Assembly: GCA_016213245.1 (NCBI GenBank)
Contig: JACRBC010000146.1
Location: 1 to 55,732, forward strand
From: Candidatus Solibacter usitatus
Lineage (GTDB): Bacteria; Acidobacteriota; Terriglobia; Bryobacterales; Bryobacteraceae
Direction of reading: 5' to 3'
Length of the DNA stretch: 55,732 nucleotides
Below are positions 43,927 through 52,789 of the stretch, in pieces (the first letter of the stretch is position 1; each line of letters opens with the position of its first letter). The position numbers and the translations under genes were made by a program. The notes under the pieces were generated by a model. It was not told the DNA's origin. It searched no databases and was given only the letters and a program-made list of their open reading frames with translations.

Positions 43927-44374
43927 TGGCTTGACCCAGGCCTCTCTTCCGGCTTTCGTTCAGCAGCCAGTCGGCCACCTGCTGCGGCCGGTCGATGTCG
44001 GCCATCGACAGGCGGCTCGACTCCCCCGCCGTCTCCAGCACCAGCGTGCCAATCCCCCACAGCCGCTGCGACAGCGACCGCTCCACCCGGATGTCCTGGA
44101 TCTTCCGCAACTCGATGCTACGGGTCGTCTGCGACACCAGCCCATGCCTGTACCGGATGATGCCGTCGTCCACCACCATCAGCGTGCGCGTCGAATCCAG
44201 CCAGGCCAGCAGCGGCCCCAGGAACGGCAGCGCCCCCACCCCCAGAATCCACCACTTGGCGTCCGGCATCACCGCCAGCCAGAACCAGATCACGAGGCAC
44301 AGAAAGATAATGCAGAGCGCCAGCGAATACTTCGCCCGGCGGAGCGAGGGACGAACTGTCAGTTCGGCAGGCAT
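43919..44374 (-). CDS. Bacterial PH-domain membrane protein (YdbS/bPH2 type)
   Basis: A 151-residue protein with two N-terminal transmembrane helices (about 17-34 and 40-58), then a bacterial PH-like domain (RTLMVVDDGIIRYRHGLVSQ, RSIELRKIQDIRVERSLSQR, GIGTLVLETAG). A C-terminal helix reads QQVADWLLNESRK. The domain family (bPH_2, formerly DUF304) occurs in membrane stress proteins; molecular function unknown. First gene of the cluster with the SDR and the binding protein; divergent from the gene at 44446. Confidence 0.86.
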   Translation of the reverse strand: MPAELTVRPSLRRAKYSLALCIIFLCLVIWFWLAVMPDAKWWILGVGALPFLGPLLAWLDSTRTLMVVDDGIIRYRHGLVSQTTRSIELRKIQDIRVERSLSQRLWGIGTLVLETAGESSRLSMADIDRPQQVADWLLNESRKRGLGQANG

Positions 44375-44445
44375 GGGAGGATCCGGTGCTGCCTATTGTA
44401 TAGCACCTGCGCTTTCCTCTAACCTCATTGAGTAGGAGGGATTCC

Positions 44446-45555
44446 ATGAACCGACTGGCAGCATGCCTCGCCCTGGGCGGCGGGCTCAGCTTATTTCCGT
44501 TGTACGCCGACTTCACCTACCAGCAGACATCCAAAATCACCGGCGGGACCATCGTCCGCATGATGAAGCTGGTCCCCGGCGGCGGCAAGGCCCTGGAGCC
44601 GCAAAACAGTACCGTCATCGTCAAGGGCGACCGCCTCGCAACCGTCTCTGATAGGAACATCCACATAATCGACCTCGACAAGGAGGTGATGATCGAAATC
44701 GATATTGAGAAGAAAACCTACGCCGCCATCACCTTCGCCGAATACAAGCAGGCCCTCCTCGCCATGCAGGAGAAGATGGCCCAGCAGATGAAGCAGGCCA
44801 AAGGCGCCGAAATGAACTTCAAGTTCGACGTCAAGGAAACCGGCGCCACCAGGAACATCATCGGCCTCGATACCAAACAGGTGCTCCTCACTCTTGCTAT
44901 GGAGACGAAGGACCCTCAGAGCGGGCAGGCCGGTGAAATGCAGTTCCTCAACGATATGTGGCTCGCCAAAGGCATTAGCGGCTACGGCGAAGTCCGCGAC
45001 TTCTACCGGCGCTTTGCCGAGAAGCTGGCCTACGACATCAACATGATGCGCATGGGCGGCATGATGATGTCCCAGCCCGGCATGAGCGAAGGCATGGCCA
45101 AAATGGCCAAGGAGGCCGCCAAGCTCGAAGGAGTGCCCGTTGTTCAGATCACCAGAATTCTCGGCATGGGCGGGCCCGGCGGCCAGATGCCGGAGATGCC
45201 CAGCGGCGCCGACGTGAACACCGCCATGAAAGAGGGCGTCGAGCAGGAGGCCGCCGGTTCGGCCGCCCGCTCCGTCGGAGGCCGCTTCGGCGGTTTGGCC
45301 GGCGCCGCCGCCGGCGGCATGCTCGGCGGCCTCGGAAGAAAGAAGAAGGAAGCGCCGAAAGACGATCAGCCCCCCGTCCAACAGCCCAGGAAAGAAACCG
45401 CCCCCGCCGGCCCCGCCGCCTTCATGGAGATGACCACCGAGCTGGCGTCATTCTCCTCCGGCCCCGTCGACCTCTCGAAGTTCTCCGTGCCCGCCGGCTT
45501 CAAGGAAATCGAGCACCCGATGAAAAAGGCCGTCCGGGAAGTCAACAAGCGATAG
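44446..45555 (+). CDS. Exported DUF4412-like protein
   Basis: A 369-residue protein with a signal peptide (MNRLAACLALGGGLSLFPLYA) and GTAGGAGGG just before the ATG, a strong ribosome site. The mature part begins DFTYQQTSKITGGTIVRMMK and has alternating beta strands (VIVKGDRLATVSDRNIHIID; KTYAAITFAEYKQAL), as in the DUF4412 lipoprotein-localisation-like fold. A methionine-rich stretch (about 205-225) and a glycine-rich hydrophobic segment GGRFGGLAGAAAGGMLGGLG (about 285-304) follow. Family assignment is moderate. Stands alone. Confidence 0.72.
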   Translation: MNRLAACLALGGGLSLFPLYADFTYQQTSKITGGTIVRMMKLVPGGGKALEPQNSTVIVKGDRLATVSDRNIHIIDLDKEVMIEIDIEKKTYAAITFAEYKQALLAMQEKMAQQMKQAKGAEMNFKFDVKETGATRNIIGLDTKQVLLTLAMETKDPQSGQAGEMQFLNDMWLAKGISGYGEVRDFYRRFAEKLAYDINMMRMGGMMMSQPGMSEGMAKMAKEAAKLEGVPVVQITRILGMGGPGGQMPEMPSGADVNTAMKEGVEQEAAGSAARSVGGRFGGLAGAAAGGMLGGLGRKKKEAPKDDQPPVQQPRKETAPAGPAAFMEMTTELASFSSGPVDLSKFSVPAGFKEIEHPMKKAVREVNKR

Positions 45556-45573
45556 CGAACGTAACTACCCGTC

Positions 45574-45615
45574 GGGGACACCTCGAAATGCAGCGCCTCG
45601 TTTCGACGTGTCCCC
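45574..45615. terminator. Long near-perfect hairpin between convergent genes
   Basis: GGGGACACCTCGAAA (45574-45588) pairs with TTTCGACGTGTCCCC (45601-45615), 14 of 15 bases, across a 12-base loop. It lies between the DUF4412-like stop (45555) and the potD stop (45649). It could act as a bidirectional terminator; the length and near-perfect symmetry also fit a mobile REP-type palindrome. Confidence 0.65.
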
Positions 45616-45648
45616 TCCTCCCCTCTCCCTCCCCTGCTCCTGCCCCCC

Positions 45649-46677
45649 TCACGCCGACTTCAGCTCCGTCCACAGCCGGTCCCGCAGCCGCTGCGCTCCC
45701 GCCGGCATCGGCGCGAACCACTCCCCTCGCTCCAGCGTCTCCGCGTCCGGATACAGCGCCGGTAGCCCGGCCGCCTTCGCACCCAGCAACGCCCGCGCGC
45801 CGGCGTTGGCCGTCGCCGTCCGCGCCTTCTCCACCAGCCCTGCCGCAATCTCCGGCCTCAGAATGTAGTCGATGAATCGATGCGCCAGTTCCCCGCGCCG
45901 CGACTCCCGCAGCACCGCCGCGCAGTCTGCATAGAGTGAAAAGCCCTCGCGCGGGTACGCGAATCCCAGGTGCGGCGCCGCGTCCATCGCCTGCTGTGCC
46001 GTCGTCGCCCAGCTCTGCGCCGCCAGCACGTCTCCCGCCACCACCTGGTCCCGTACCTCGGCGTTCAAGTACGCCCGCAAAAGCGGCTTCTGCCGTAACG
46101 CCAGCTCGTATGCCCCGCGCAACTCGCTCTCTGACGTGCTGTTCAGCGAATGGCCCAGAATCTTCAGCGCCGCCCCCAGCACCTCTCCCGAATCGTCCAG
46201 CATCGTCATCCGGCCCCGGTACCGCCCGTCCCACAGGTCCCGCCATCCCGTCGGAGCCGGCCGCACTCGCCCGTCGAACAGGATCCCCGCCCCGCCCCAC
46301 ACAAATGGAGCGCACCATTCCAGCCCTCCGTCCCACCCCGGCGCCTGGAACCTCTCGTCCAGGTAAGAGAGATTCCTCAGCCGGCTCCGGTCCAGCCTCG
46401 CCAGCAGCCCCATCTCCCGCATCGGCGGAATAAAGTAGTTCGACGGGAACACCACGTCCCATCCCGAGTTGCCCGTCATCACCCGCGCCAGCATCTCTTC
46501 GTTCGACTCGTACGTCGCCTGGCGCACCCCGATCCCCGTCTCCGCCTCAAACCGCGCCAGCGCCCCGCCGTCGATGTAGGTCGGCCAGTTCAGCACGTTC
46601 AGCCGCAGCCGGTTTCGCCTCGAACAGCCCGCCGGCCCGGCCACCCCCATCAGGAAGAGAATGCGCCGTCTCGTCAC
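45649..46677 (-). CDS. potD: Polyamine-type ABC transporter, substrate-binding lipoprotein
   Basis: A 342-residue binding protein starting at GTG 46677, MTRRRILFLMGVAGPAGCSR, with twin basic residues and a lipobox ending at Cys18. The mature protein reads LNVLNWPTYIDGGALARFEA, VVFPSNYFIPPMREMGLLARLD and FVWGGAGILFDGR, the PotD/PotF type. Substrate could be spermidine or putrescine; the exact polyamine is not readable. Last gene of potABCD, GTGA overlap with potC. Confidence 0.92.
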   Translation of the reverse strand: MTRRRILFLMGVAGPAGCSRRNRLRLNVLNWPTYIDGGALARFEAETGIGVRQATYESNEEMLARVMTGNSGWDVVFPSNYFIPPMREMGLLARLDRSRLRNLSYLDERFQAPGWDGGLEWCAPFVWGGAGILFDGRVRPAPTGWRDLWDGRYRGRMTMLDDSGEVLGAALKILGHSLNSTSESELRGAYELALRQKPLLRAYLNAEVRDQVVAGDVLAAQSWATTAQQAMDAAPHLGFAYPREGFSLYADCAAVLRESRRGELAHRFIDYILRPEIAAGLVEKARTATANAGARALLGAKAAGLPALYPDAETLERGEWFAPMPAGAQRLRDRLWTELKSA

Positions 46678-47432
46678 CTTTTCCTCAACCTCTCCGATAC
46701 CAGGATCAGCGCCCCCAGCCCCACCACCATCACCGTCGACACCGCGTTCACCGCCGGATTGGCGCCGCGCCGCGCCATCGCGTACAACGCCATCGGCAGC
46801 GTCTCGGAATCCACCCCCGCCACCATCGACGTGATCACGTAGTCGTCGAACGAAATCGTAAACGCCAGCAGGGCTGCCGCGATCACCCCCGGCATCAGGT
46901 TCGGCAAAGTCACCCTGCCGAACGCCTGCCACTCCGTCGCCCCCAGGTCCAGCGCTGCCTCCTCCAGCGACCGGTCGAAAGTTCGCAGCCGCGCCAGCAC
47001 CACCATCACCACGAACGCGATCGAGAACGACACGTGTGCCAGCACCACCGTGTGCATCCCAAGCTGCATGTGCAGATACCGGAACGCCCACTGGAAAAAC
47101 GCCAGCAGCGACACCCCCGTCACGATCTCCGGCGTCGCCAGCGTCAGCGAAAGCGGCAGCGTGAATGCCCGCGACTCGCGCTTCCACAACCCGTACGCGC
47201 ACAGCGTCCCGATCGCCGTTGAAATCAGCGTCGCCCCCACCGCCACCACCACGCTGTTCAGCGCCGCCTCCATCAACTGCCCGTCGCCCAGCGCCGCCCG
47301 GTACCAGTCCAGCGAAAACCCCTCCCACACCGTGAATCGCGATCGGTTCAGGCTGAACGCGCACAACACCAGCAGCGGCAGGTGCAGGAATGCGTACAGC
47401 GACACCGCCGTCAGCGTCAACAGCCGGTTCAC
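46674..47432 (-). CDS. potC: Polyamine-type ABC transporter permease
   Basis: A 252-residue permease with six membrane helices, GTG start (47432) overlapping the potB stop. The EAA loop that contacts the ATPase is EEAALDLGATEWQAFGRVTL (about 159-178) followed by PNLMPG. N-terminal PLLVLCAFSLNRSRFTVWEGFSLDWY is typical of PotC/PotI. The conserved FDDYVITSMVAG near 195-207 is a PotC hallmark. Confidence 0.93.
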   Translation of the reverse strand: MNRLLTLTAVSLYAFLHLPLLVLCAFSLNRSRFTVWEGFSLDWYRAALGDGQLMEAALNSVVVAVGATLISTAIGTLCAYGLWKRESRAFTLPLSLTLATPEIVTGVSLLAFFQWAFRYLHMQLGMHTVVLAHVSFSIAFVVMVVLARLRTFDRSLEEAALDLGATEWQAFGRVTLPNLMPGVIAAALLAFTISFDDYVITSMVAGVDSETLPMALYAMARRGANPAVNAVSTVMVVGLGALILVSERLRKR

Positions 47433-48259
47433 GGCAGCGTCTCCCCTTTGCGCCGCGCCTGCATCCACAGCAGTGCCGTCACCAGAGCCATCAACCCCAG
47501 GGAAAGCGCCGAGCCGAATGGCCAGTCCCTCGCGCTCGAAAACTGGTTCTGGATCAGAGTCCCCATCAGGATCGTCTTGCCCCCGCCCAGCAGATCCGGC
47601 GTCAGGTAGGCTCCCAGGCACGGGATGAACACCAGCATCGCCCCCGCCCGCAGCCCCGGCGCGCACAACGGGATCGTCACCCGGAACAGCGTCTCCACCG
47701 GCCGCGCCCCCAGGTCCGCCGCGGTCTCCTCCAGCGCCGGATCCTGCCGCTCCAGCGAGGCGTACAGCGGCAGCACCACAAACGGCAGGTACCCGTACAC
47801 CAGGCCCAGAATCACCGCCCCCCAGTTGTAGAGCAGCGGCAGCGGCTCGTGGATCAACCCCAACCCAAGCAGCACTGTGTTGACCAGCCCCGTGTCCCGC
47901 AGCAGGAACATCCAGGCATATGTCCTGATCAGGAAACTCGTCCAGAACGGCAGCATCACCAGCGCCAGGTAGAGGTTTTTCCGCGCGCCGGCCCGCGCGA
48001 TGAAAAGCGCCAGAGGAAAGCCCAGCAGCACGCACAGCGCCGTCGAAATCCCCGCCACCACGAACGACTTGATCAGCACGGCCACGTAGAGCGCGTCGGC
48101 CATCCGCCGCCAGCCCTCCAACGTGAACGGTGTCGCCACGCCCCCATACGCCCCGCGCGTCATCAGCGAGTAGGCCGCCAGTATCCCCATCGGCGCCGCG
48201 AACAGCGCCGCCAGAACCGCCGCCGCCGGAGCCAGGCACAACTCGCGCAGTCCCCTCAT
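47429..48259 (-). CDS. potB: Polyamine-type ABC transporter permease
   Basis: A 276-residue permease of the PotB/PotH group. Six helices, with FWTSFLIRTYAWMFLLRDTG near 108-127 and the EAA loop EETAADLGARPVETLFRVTI near 180-200. CLGAYLTPDLLGGGKTILMG near 217-236 is typical. Starts at ATG 48259 overlapping the potA stop. Pairs with PotC to form the membrane channel. Confidence 0.93.
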   Translation of the reverse strand: MRGLRELCLAPAAAVLAALFAAPMGILAAYSLMTRGAYGGVATPFTLEGWRRMADALYVAVLIKSFVVAGISTALCVLLGFPLALFIARAGARKNLYLALVMLPFWTSFLIRTYAWMFLLRDTGLVNTVLLGLGLIHEPLPLLYNWGAVILGLVYGYLPFVVLPLYASLERQDPALEETAADLGARPVETLFRVTIPLCAPGLRAGAMLVFIPCLGAYLTPDLLGGGKTILMGTLIQNQFSSARDWPFGSALSLGLMALVTALLWMQARRKGETLP

Positions 48260-49215
48260 TCCGGCAGCCTGATCTCGTCTTCCGCCGCCCACGCCACCTC
48301 CACCCGTTGGCCCGACTGCACCCCGTCCAGCCTTGCCACCTCGGCCACCACTCTCTGCCCGCTCTCCGTCCGTGTCTCCACGTGCAGGCAGTTGCCAAGA
48401 AATGTCGAGCTCTCCACCGTCGCCGCCATCCGCCGCGCACCCGCGCCGCCCGCCGCCGCCTCGATCCGCGTCTTCTCCGGCCGCACCCCAATCCCGTCGA
48501 TCCAATTCACCGGTCCCAGGAACCCCGCCGCGAACCGGCTCGCCGGCCGCAGGTAAAGATCCCGTGGACTTCCCACCTGCTCCAGCCGGCCTCTGTTCAG
48601 CAGCGCGATCCGGTCCGATACCGACAGCGCCTCCTCCTGGTCGTGCGTGATGAACACGAACGTAATCCCCACCCGGCGTTGCAGGCTCCTCAACTCCGCC
48701 CGCACCTGCGAGCGCAGGTTCGGATCCAGCGCCGAAAGCGGTTCGTCCAGCAGCAGGACGTCCGGCTGCACCACCAGCGAACGCGCCAGCGCCACCCGCT
48801 GCTTCTCTCCACCGGAAAGCTGCTCCGGCTTCCTGCCCTGCTTGTCCCCAAGCTCCAGCATCTCCACGCACTCTTTCACCCGCCGCCGCCCGTCCCCTCC
48901 CCGCTTGTACCGTAGGCCGAACTCGATGTTCTCGCGTACCGTCAGGTGCGGGAACAGCGCGTAGCTCTGGAATACCGTGGAAACATTGCGCTCAAACGGC
49001 CGCTTCCCCGCCAGCGATTCCCCTCGCAGCCGCACCTCGCCCGCCGTCGGTTCTTCAAACCCCGCCACCAGCCGCAGCGTCGTCGTCTTCCCGCATCCTG
49101 ACGGCCCCAGCAGCGAAAACAACTCGCCTTCCCCAATACACAGGTTCAGGTCATCGAGCGCGACTTGCTCCTGGAAGCGCTTGGAAAGTCCGCGCAGCTC
49201 GAGCACCGTGCCCAT
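48256..49215 (-). CDS. potA: Polyamine-type ABC transporter ATPase
   Basis: A 319-residue ATPase. Walker A is GPSGCGKTTTLR near 38-49, Q-loop is VFQSYALFPHLTVREN, signature LSGGEKQRVALARSL near 134-148, Walker B VLLLDEPLSALD near 155-166, His switch ITHDQEEAL. A C-terminal TOBE-like domain (about 245-319) is typical of the PotA/MalK type. Heads the operon potA-potB-potC-potD. Confidence 0.95.
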   Translation of the reverse strand: MGTVLELRGLSKRFQEQVALDDLNLCIGEGELFSLLGPSGCGKTTTLRLVAGFEEPTAGEVRLRGESLAGKRPFERNVSTVFQSYALFPHLTVRENIEFGLRYKRGGDGRRRVKECVEMLELGDKQGRKPEQLSGGEKQRVALARSLVVQPDVLLLDEPLSALDPNLRSQVRAELRSLQRRVGITFVFITHDQEEALSVSDRIALLNRGRLEQVGSPRDLYLRPASRFAAGFLGPVNWIDGIGVRPEKTRIEAAAGGAGARRMAATVESSTFLGNCLHVETRTESGQRVVAEVARLDGVQSGQRVEVAWAAEDEIRLPE

Positions 49216-49222
49216 CGCCTTG

Positions 49223-49549
49223 TCAGGCCATCACCACGGCCGTCCCCGCCGCCGTCACCATCAGCATCCCCCCGCCGTGCGCCGTCGAGATCGTCTCGTA
49301 GTCCAGGTCCACCGCGATCACCGCGTTCGCCCCCAGCCCCTGCGCCTCCTCGCACATCTCCTGGATCGCCAGGTCCTTCGCCTTCCTCAGCTCGTTCTCA
49401 TAGGCAGCCGATCGCCCGCCCACGATGTCCCGGATCCCGGCGAAGAAGTCCTTGAAGATGTTTGCCCCCAGAATCGCCTCGCCGCTTACGATCCCCAGGT
49501 ACTGCTTGATCTCTTTGCCCTGCAGCGTGGAAGCCGTGACCACAAGCAT
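49223..49549 (-). CDS. ybjQ: YbjQ/UPF0145 family protein
   Basis: A 108-residue protein of the YbjQ family, which forms pentamers and may bind heavy metals, function unproven. Conserved segments are [20 protein letters not shown] near 8-27, [20 protein letters not shown] near 28-47, and [19 protein letters not shown] near 68-86. Full length, no signal peptide, so cytoplasmic. Located just after (upstream of) potA on the same strand. Confidence 0.93.
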   Translation of the reverse strand: MLVVTASTLQGKEIKQYLGIVSGEAILGANIFKDFFAGIRDIVGGRSAAYENELRKAKDLAIQEMCEEAQGLGANAVIAVDLDYETISTAHGGGMLMVTAAGTAVVMA

Positions 49550-49560
49550 CGGTGCGCACC

Positions 49561-50028
49561 TCAGTAGGCGATTTTAGCCGGATTCGCTCTCCAGATGGCA
49601 AACGGGGCGCCGGATTCCTCCGCCAGCAGCCTCCCCGTCCTCAGCGTGCGCGCTGCTGCGGGCAGCGGAATCTGCTCGTACAGGAATCCGTCGTCGAAGC
49701 CCGCCGCCGCCGCGTCTTCCCGGCTCGCCCCGTAGTACAGCGCCTCCAGCCTCGCCCAGTAGATCGCCGCCAGGCACATCGGGCACGGCTCGCAGGAGGA
49801 GTAGATCGTCGACCCGCGCAGCTCGAACGTCCCCATCTTCCCGCACGCCGCCCTGATCGCCACCACCTCGGCGTGCGCCGTCGGGTCCAGCGCCGTCGTC
49901 ACCAGGTTCACCCCCTCGGCGATGACCTCCCCGTTCCGCACCACCACCGCCCCAAATGGACCGCCGCGCCCCTGCCCCGCATTCTCTGCGGCAAGCTCGA
50001 TGGCGCGGCGAATGTACTTCTCGTGCAT
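49561..50028 (-). CDS. guaD: Guanine deaminase, cytidine-deaminase-fold type
   Basis: A 155-residue zinc enzyme closely resembling Bacillus GuaD, converting guanine to xanthine and ammonia. [18 protein letters not shown] near 22-39, [19 protein letters not shown] (zinc His52, proton-shuttle Glu54), [17 protein letters not shown] (zinc Cys82 and Cys85), and [12 protein letters not shown] near 107. The NxVTxxxDPTAHAE and GFDD segments separate it from TadA. ATG at 50028 chosen because the family starts here. Confidence 0.93.
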   Translation of the reverse strand: MHEKYIRRAIELAAENAGQGRGGPFGAVVVRNGEVIAEGVNLVTTALDPTAHAEVVAIRAACGKMGTFELRGSTIYSSCEPCPMCLAAIYWARLEALYYGASREDAAAAGFDDGFLYEQIPLPAAARTLRTGRLLAEESGAPFAIWRANPAKIAY

Positions 50029-50054
50029 GGCCTCACCCGCAATTGTAGCGGCAG

Positions 50055-50082
50055 AGCCCCGACCGTTAGGGAGGGGGTCCCC
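50055..50082 (+). repeat. Single copy of the 28-base repeat between guaD and sodA
   Basis: Starts AGCCCCGACCGTTAGG. Identical over 28 bases to the copy at 53258-53285, about 3.2 kb away. It lies upstream of guaD and just beyond the sodA stop. Confidence 0.7.
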
Positions 50083-50090
50083 CCCTGTCC

Positions 50091-50702
50091 CTACTTCGCG
50101 CTGAACCTCTCCTCCGCCTTCGCCCAATTCACCACGTTCCACCAGTTGGTCACGTACTCCGGCCGCCGGTTCTGATACTTCAGGTAATACGCGTGTTCCC
50201 ACACGTCCAGCCCGATCACCGCGTGCCTGCCTTCCATGAGAGGGTTGTCCTGGTTCGGCGCCGACATGATGTCCACCCCGCCGTTGTCCGTCCGGATCAG
50301 CCACGCCCAGCCCGAGCCAAAGCGCCCGATCGCCGCCGCGTTGAACTTCTCCTTGAACGCGTCGAATCCGCCGAACTTCGCCGTGATCGCCTCCGCCAGC
50401 TTGCCCGTCGGCGCCCCGCCCTTGCCCGGACCCATGATCTCCCAGAACATCGTGTGGTTCCAGTGCCCGCCGCCGTTGTTCCGTACCGCCGTCCGGATCG
50501 CATCCGGCGCCCCGGCCACGCCGTTGGCCAGCAACTGCTCCAGGCTCTTGCCCGCCAGCTCAGGCGCCGATTCCAGGGCCTTGTTCAAGTTCGTTACATA
50601 TGCCTGATGGTGCTTGCCGTGATGGATCTCCATCGTCAGCTTGTCGATGTGCGGCTCCAGCGCGTCATGCGCATACGGAAGCGGAGGCAGTGTGAACGCC
50701 AT
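50091..50702 (-). CDS. sodA: Superoxide dismutase, Mn/Fe family (Mn-like)
   Basis: A 203-residue enzyme disproportionating superoxide. Metal ligands are His27 in [13 protein letters not shown], a His in [10 protein letters not shown] near 79-88, and Asp and His in [17 protein letters not shown] near 163-179. The segment [11 protein letters not shown] near 147-157 is typical of manganese SOD (iron forms have a different residue pattern), but cambialistic use is possible. No signal peptide, so cytosolic. The ribosome site GGAGAAGGAG lies upstream. Directly downstream of the 67-base tandem array in transcription sense. Confidence 0.95.
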   Translation of the reverse strand: MAFTLPPLPYAHDALEPHIDKLTMEIHHGKHHQAYVTNLNKALESAPELAGKSLEQLLANGVAGAPDAIRTAVRNNGGGHWNHTMFWEIMGPGKGGAPTGKLAEAITAKFGGFDAFKEKFNAAAIGRFGSGWAWLIRTDNGGVDIMSAPNQDNPLMEGRHAVIGLDVWEHAYYLKYQNRRPEYVTNWWNVVNWAKAEERFSAK

Positions 50703-50782
50703 AGTGGTGAGTTACTCCTTCTCCTATCCCAGATGTTTCACCAGCCCAAAAGGATGCGGCCCCGTGCCCTCAGTTTCGGAAT

Positions 50783-51068
50783 CAGCGTCCATCTGCGTTC
50801 ATCAGCGGCGATCCCCCAGCCCCAGCCCCCAGCCCGAACAATCAACCATCAGCGTCCATCTGCGTTCATCAGCGGCTATCCCCCAGCCCCAGCCCCCAGC
50901 CCGAACAACCAACCATCAGCGTCCATCTGCGTTCATCAGCGGCTATCCCCCAGCCCCAGCCCCCAGCCCGAACAACCAACCATCAGCGTCCATCTGCGTT
51001 CATCAGCGGCTATCCCCCAGCCCCCAGCCCGAACAACCAACCATCAGCGGCTATCCCCCAGCCCTCTC
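50783..51068. repeat. 67-base tandem repeat array overlapping the gatA 3' end
   Basis: Units begin at 50783, 50850, 50917 and 50984 with period 67. The fourth is about 60 bases because seven bases are missing, and a partial unit runs from 51044 to about 51068. Each unit has a half CAGCGTCCATCTGCGTTCAT and a pyrimidine-rich half with CCCCAGC blocks. Copies are almost identical. The final partial unit contains the gatA stop codon (51051-51053). The array occupies most of the 348-base gap between sodA and gatA. Confidence 0.9.
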
Positions 51069-52484
51069 CAGCGCCCCCGCCACCCGGAACATCCCCGGCT
51101 CGTCGAAATGCCGCGTCAGGATCTGCATCCCCACCGGCAGCCCCTCCCCCGTCACCCCGCACGGCACGCTCATGCACGGGATCCCCGCCAGCGACCCCGT
51201 GATCGTGTAAATGTCCGACAGGTACATCTGGATCGGATCGTCTAACTTCTCCCCCAGTTTGAACGCCGCAAACGGGCTCACCGGCGCCACCAGCGCGTCC
51301 ACCTCTTCGAATACCCGCTGGAAGTCCCTTGCGATCAACGTCCGCACCTGCTGCGCCTTCAGATAGTACGCATCGTAGTACCCGTGGCTCAGTACGTACG
51401 TCCCCAGCATGATCCGCCGTTTGCACTCCGCCCCAAACCCCTCCCCGCGCGTCATCCGGTACATGTCCGCCATCGTCTGGGCCTCGGCCGAGCGCATCGT
51501 GTACCGCACGCCGTCGAACCGCGCCAGGTTCGACGATGCCTCGGCCGTGCAGATGATGTAGTAGCAGGCGATCGCGTACTCGGTGTGCGGCAGGCTCACC
51601 TCGACAAACTCGCACCCCTGCCCGCGCAGCAGCTCGATACCCCGCTCGATCTGCTTTCCTGTGTCGTTCGTCAGCCCTTCGAAGTACTCCCGCGGAAGCC
51701 CGATCTTCAGCCCCCGCACCGGCTCGACCAGCGCCTCCCCGTAATCCGGCACCGGCGCGAACGCGCTGGTCGCGTCCCGCCCGTCTCTCCCGGCCATCGC
51801 CTGCAACACCGCCGCCGCGTCCCCTACGTTCCGCGCCAGTGGCCCGATATGGTCCAGCGACGACGCGAACGCCACCAGCCCGTACCGCGACACCCGCCCG
51901 TACGTCGGCGTCACCCCCACCACCCCGCAGAAACTCGCCGGCTGCCGGATCGACCCGCCCGTGTCGGACCCCAGGCTCGCCACCGCCGTCCCCTGTGCCA
52001 CCGTTGCCGCCGATCCGCCCGAACTCCCCCCCGGCACCCGCTCCAGCGCCACTGGGTTCCGCACCGGTCCGTACGCCGAGTTCTCGTTCGACGACCCCAT
52101 CGCGAACTCGTCGCAATTGGCCTTGCCCAGCATCACCGCCCCCGCCGCCTCCAGCCGCTCCACCGCCGTGGCGTCGTACGGCGGAATGTACTGGGCCAGC
52201 AGCTTCGACCCGCACGTCGTCCGCACGCCCCGCGTGCTGATCACGTCCTTGATCGCCATCGGCACGCCCGCCAGCGCGCCCGGCTCTTCCCCCCGCGCCA
52301 GCCGTTCGTCCACCTGCCGCGCCGCCGCCAGCGCCCGCTCGTCGCAAAACGTCAGGTAGGCGTTCGTCTTCGGATTCTCGCTCCGCGCAAACCGCAGTGC
52401 CTCCGCCGCAAGCTCCGCCGCGCTGAACTTCTTCTCCCGCAGCCCCGCCTGGATGCCGCTGATCGTGAGTCTGGAGATCTCCAT
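51051..52484 (-). CDS. gatA: Glutamyl-tRNA(Gln) amidotransferase subunit A
   Basis: A 477-residue amidase providing ammonia for making Gln-tRNA (and possibly Asn-tRNA). The catalytic Ser-cisSer-Lys triad lies in VPMAIKDVIS (Lys near 76), PGGSSGGSAATVAQ (Ser near 151) and GSDTGGSIRQPASFCG (Ser near 175). ATG at 52484. The last residues ALERAGG are encoded by the tandem repeat partial, so the C-terminus may differ from relatives. gatB is not in the window. Confidence 0.95.
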   Translation of the reverse strand: MEISRLTISGIQAGLREKKFSAAELAAEALRFARSENPKTNAYLTFCDERALAAARQVDERLARGEEPGALAGVPMAIKDVISTRGVRTTCGSKLLAQYIPPYDATAVERLEAAGAVMLGKANCDEFAMGSSNENSAYGPVRNPVALERVPGGSSGGSAATVAQGTAVASLGSDTGGSIRQPASFCGVVGVTPTYGRVSRYGLVAFASSLDHIGPLARNVGDAAAVLQAMAGRDGRDATSAFAPVPDYGEALVEPVRGLKIGLPREYFEGLTNDTGKQIERGIELLRGQGCEFVEVSLPHTEYAIACYYIICTAEASSNLARFDGVRYTMRSAEAQTMADMYRMTRGEGFGAECKRRIMLGTYVLSHGYYDAYYLKAQQVRTLIARDFQRVFEEVDALVAPVSPFAAFKLGEKLDDPIQMYLSDIYTITGSLAGIPCMSVPCGVTGEGLPVGMQILTRHFDEPGMFRVAGALERAGG

Positions 52485-52489
52485 GGCCG

Positions 52490-52789
52490 CTACCGCTCGA
52501 TGATCTTCGGCACCTTGAACTGGCCCGCCCCGCTCAGCGGCGCGTTCGCCAGCGCCGCCGCGTTGTCCAGCGTCTCCCCCGGTACGTCCGCTCGCAGCGT
52601 GGCCGTCTCGCCCGCCTCGTAGAGCACCTGCGCCATCGGTGCCACACCCGAGGTCTCCACCTCGTTCAGCTTCTCCATGTGGCTCAAAATGCCGTCCAGG
52701 TCGCGCGCCATCCGCGCGATCTCTTCCTCGCTCAGCCGGAGGTTCGCCAGCCCGGCCACGTAGCCCACCTGCTGCTCGGTAATCTTCAA
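52490..52789 (-). CDS. gatC: Glutamyl-tRNA(Gln) amidotransferase subunit C
   Basis: A 99-residue helical protein stabilising the GatAB complex. VGYVAGLANLRLSEEEIARM near 8-27, LDGILSHMEKLNEVETSGVA near 31-50, and RADVPGETLDNAAALANAP near 66-84 are the family pattern. Five bases before gatA and overlapping the preceding dciA gene by four bases. Complete. Confidence 0.95.
   Translation of the reverse strand: MKITEQQVGYVAGLANLRLSEEEIARMARDLDGILSHMEKLNEVETSGVAPMAQVLYEAGETATLRADVPGETLDNAAALANAPLSGAGQFKVPKIIER

Noticed and set aside
50783-51068. CRISPR array
   Set aside because: Units are contiguous tandem copies of 67 bases with no variable spacers and no adjacent cas genes.
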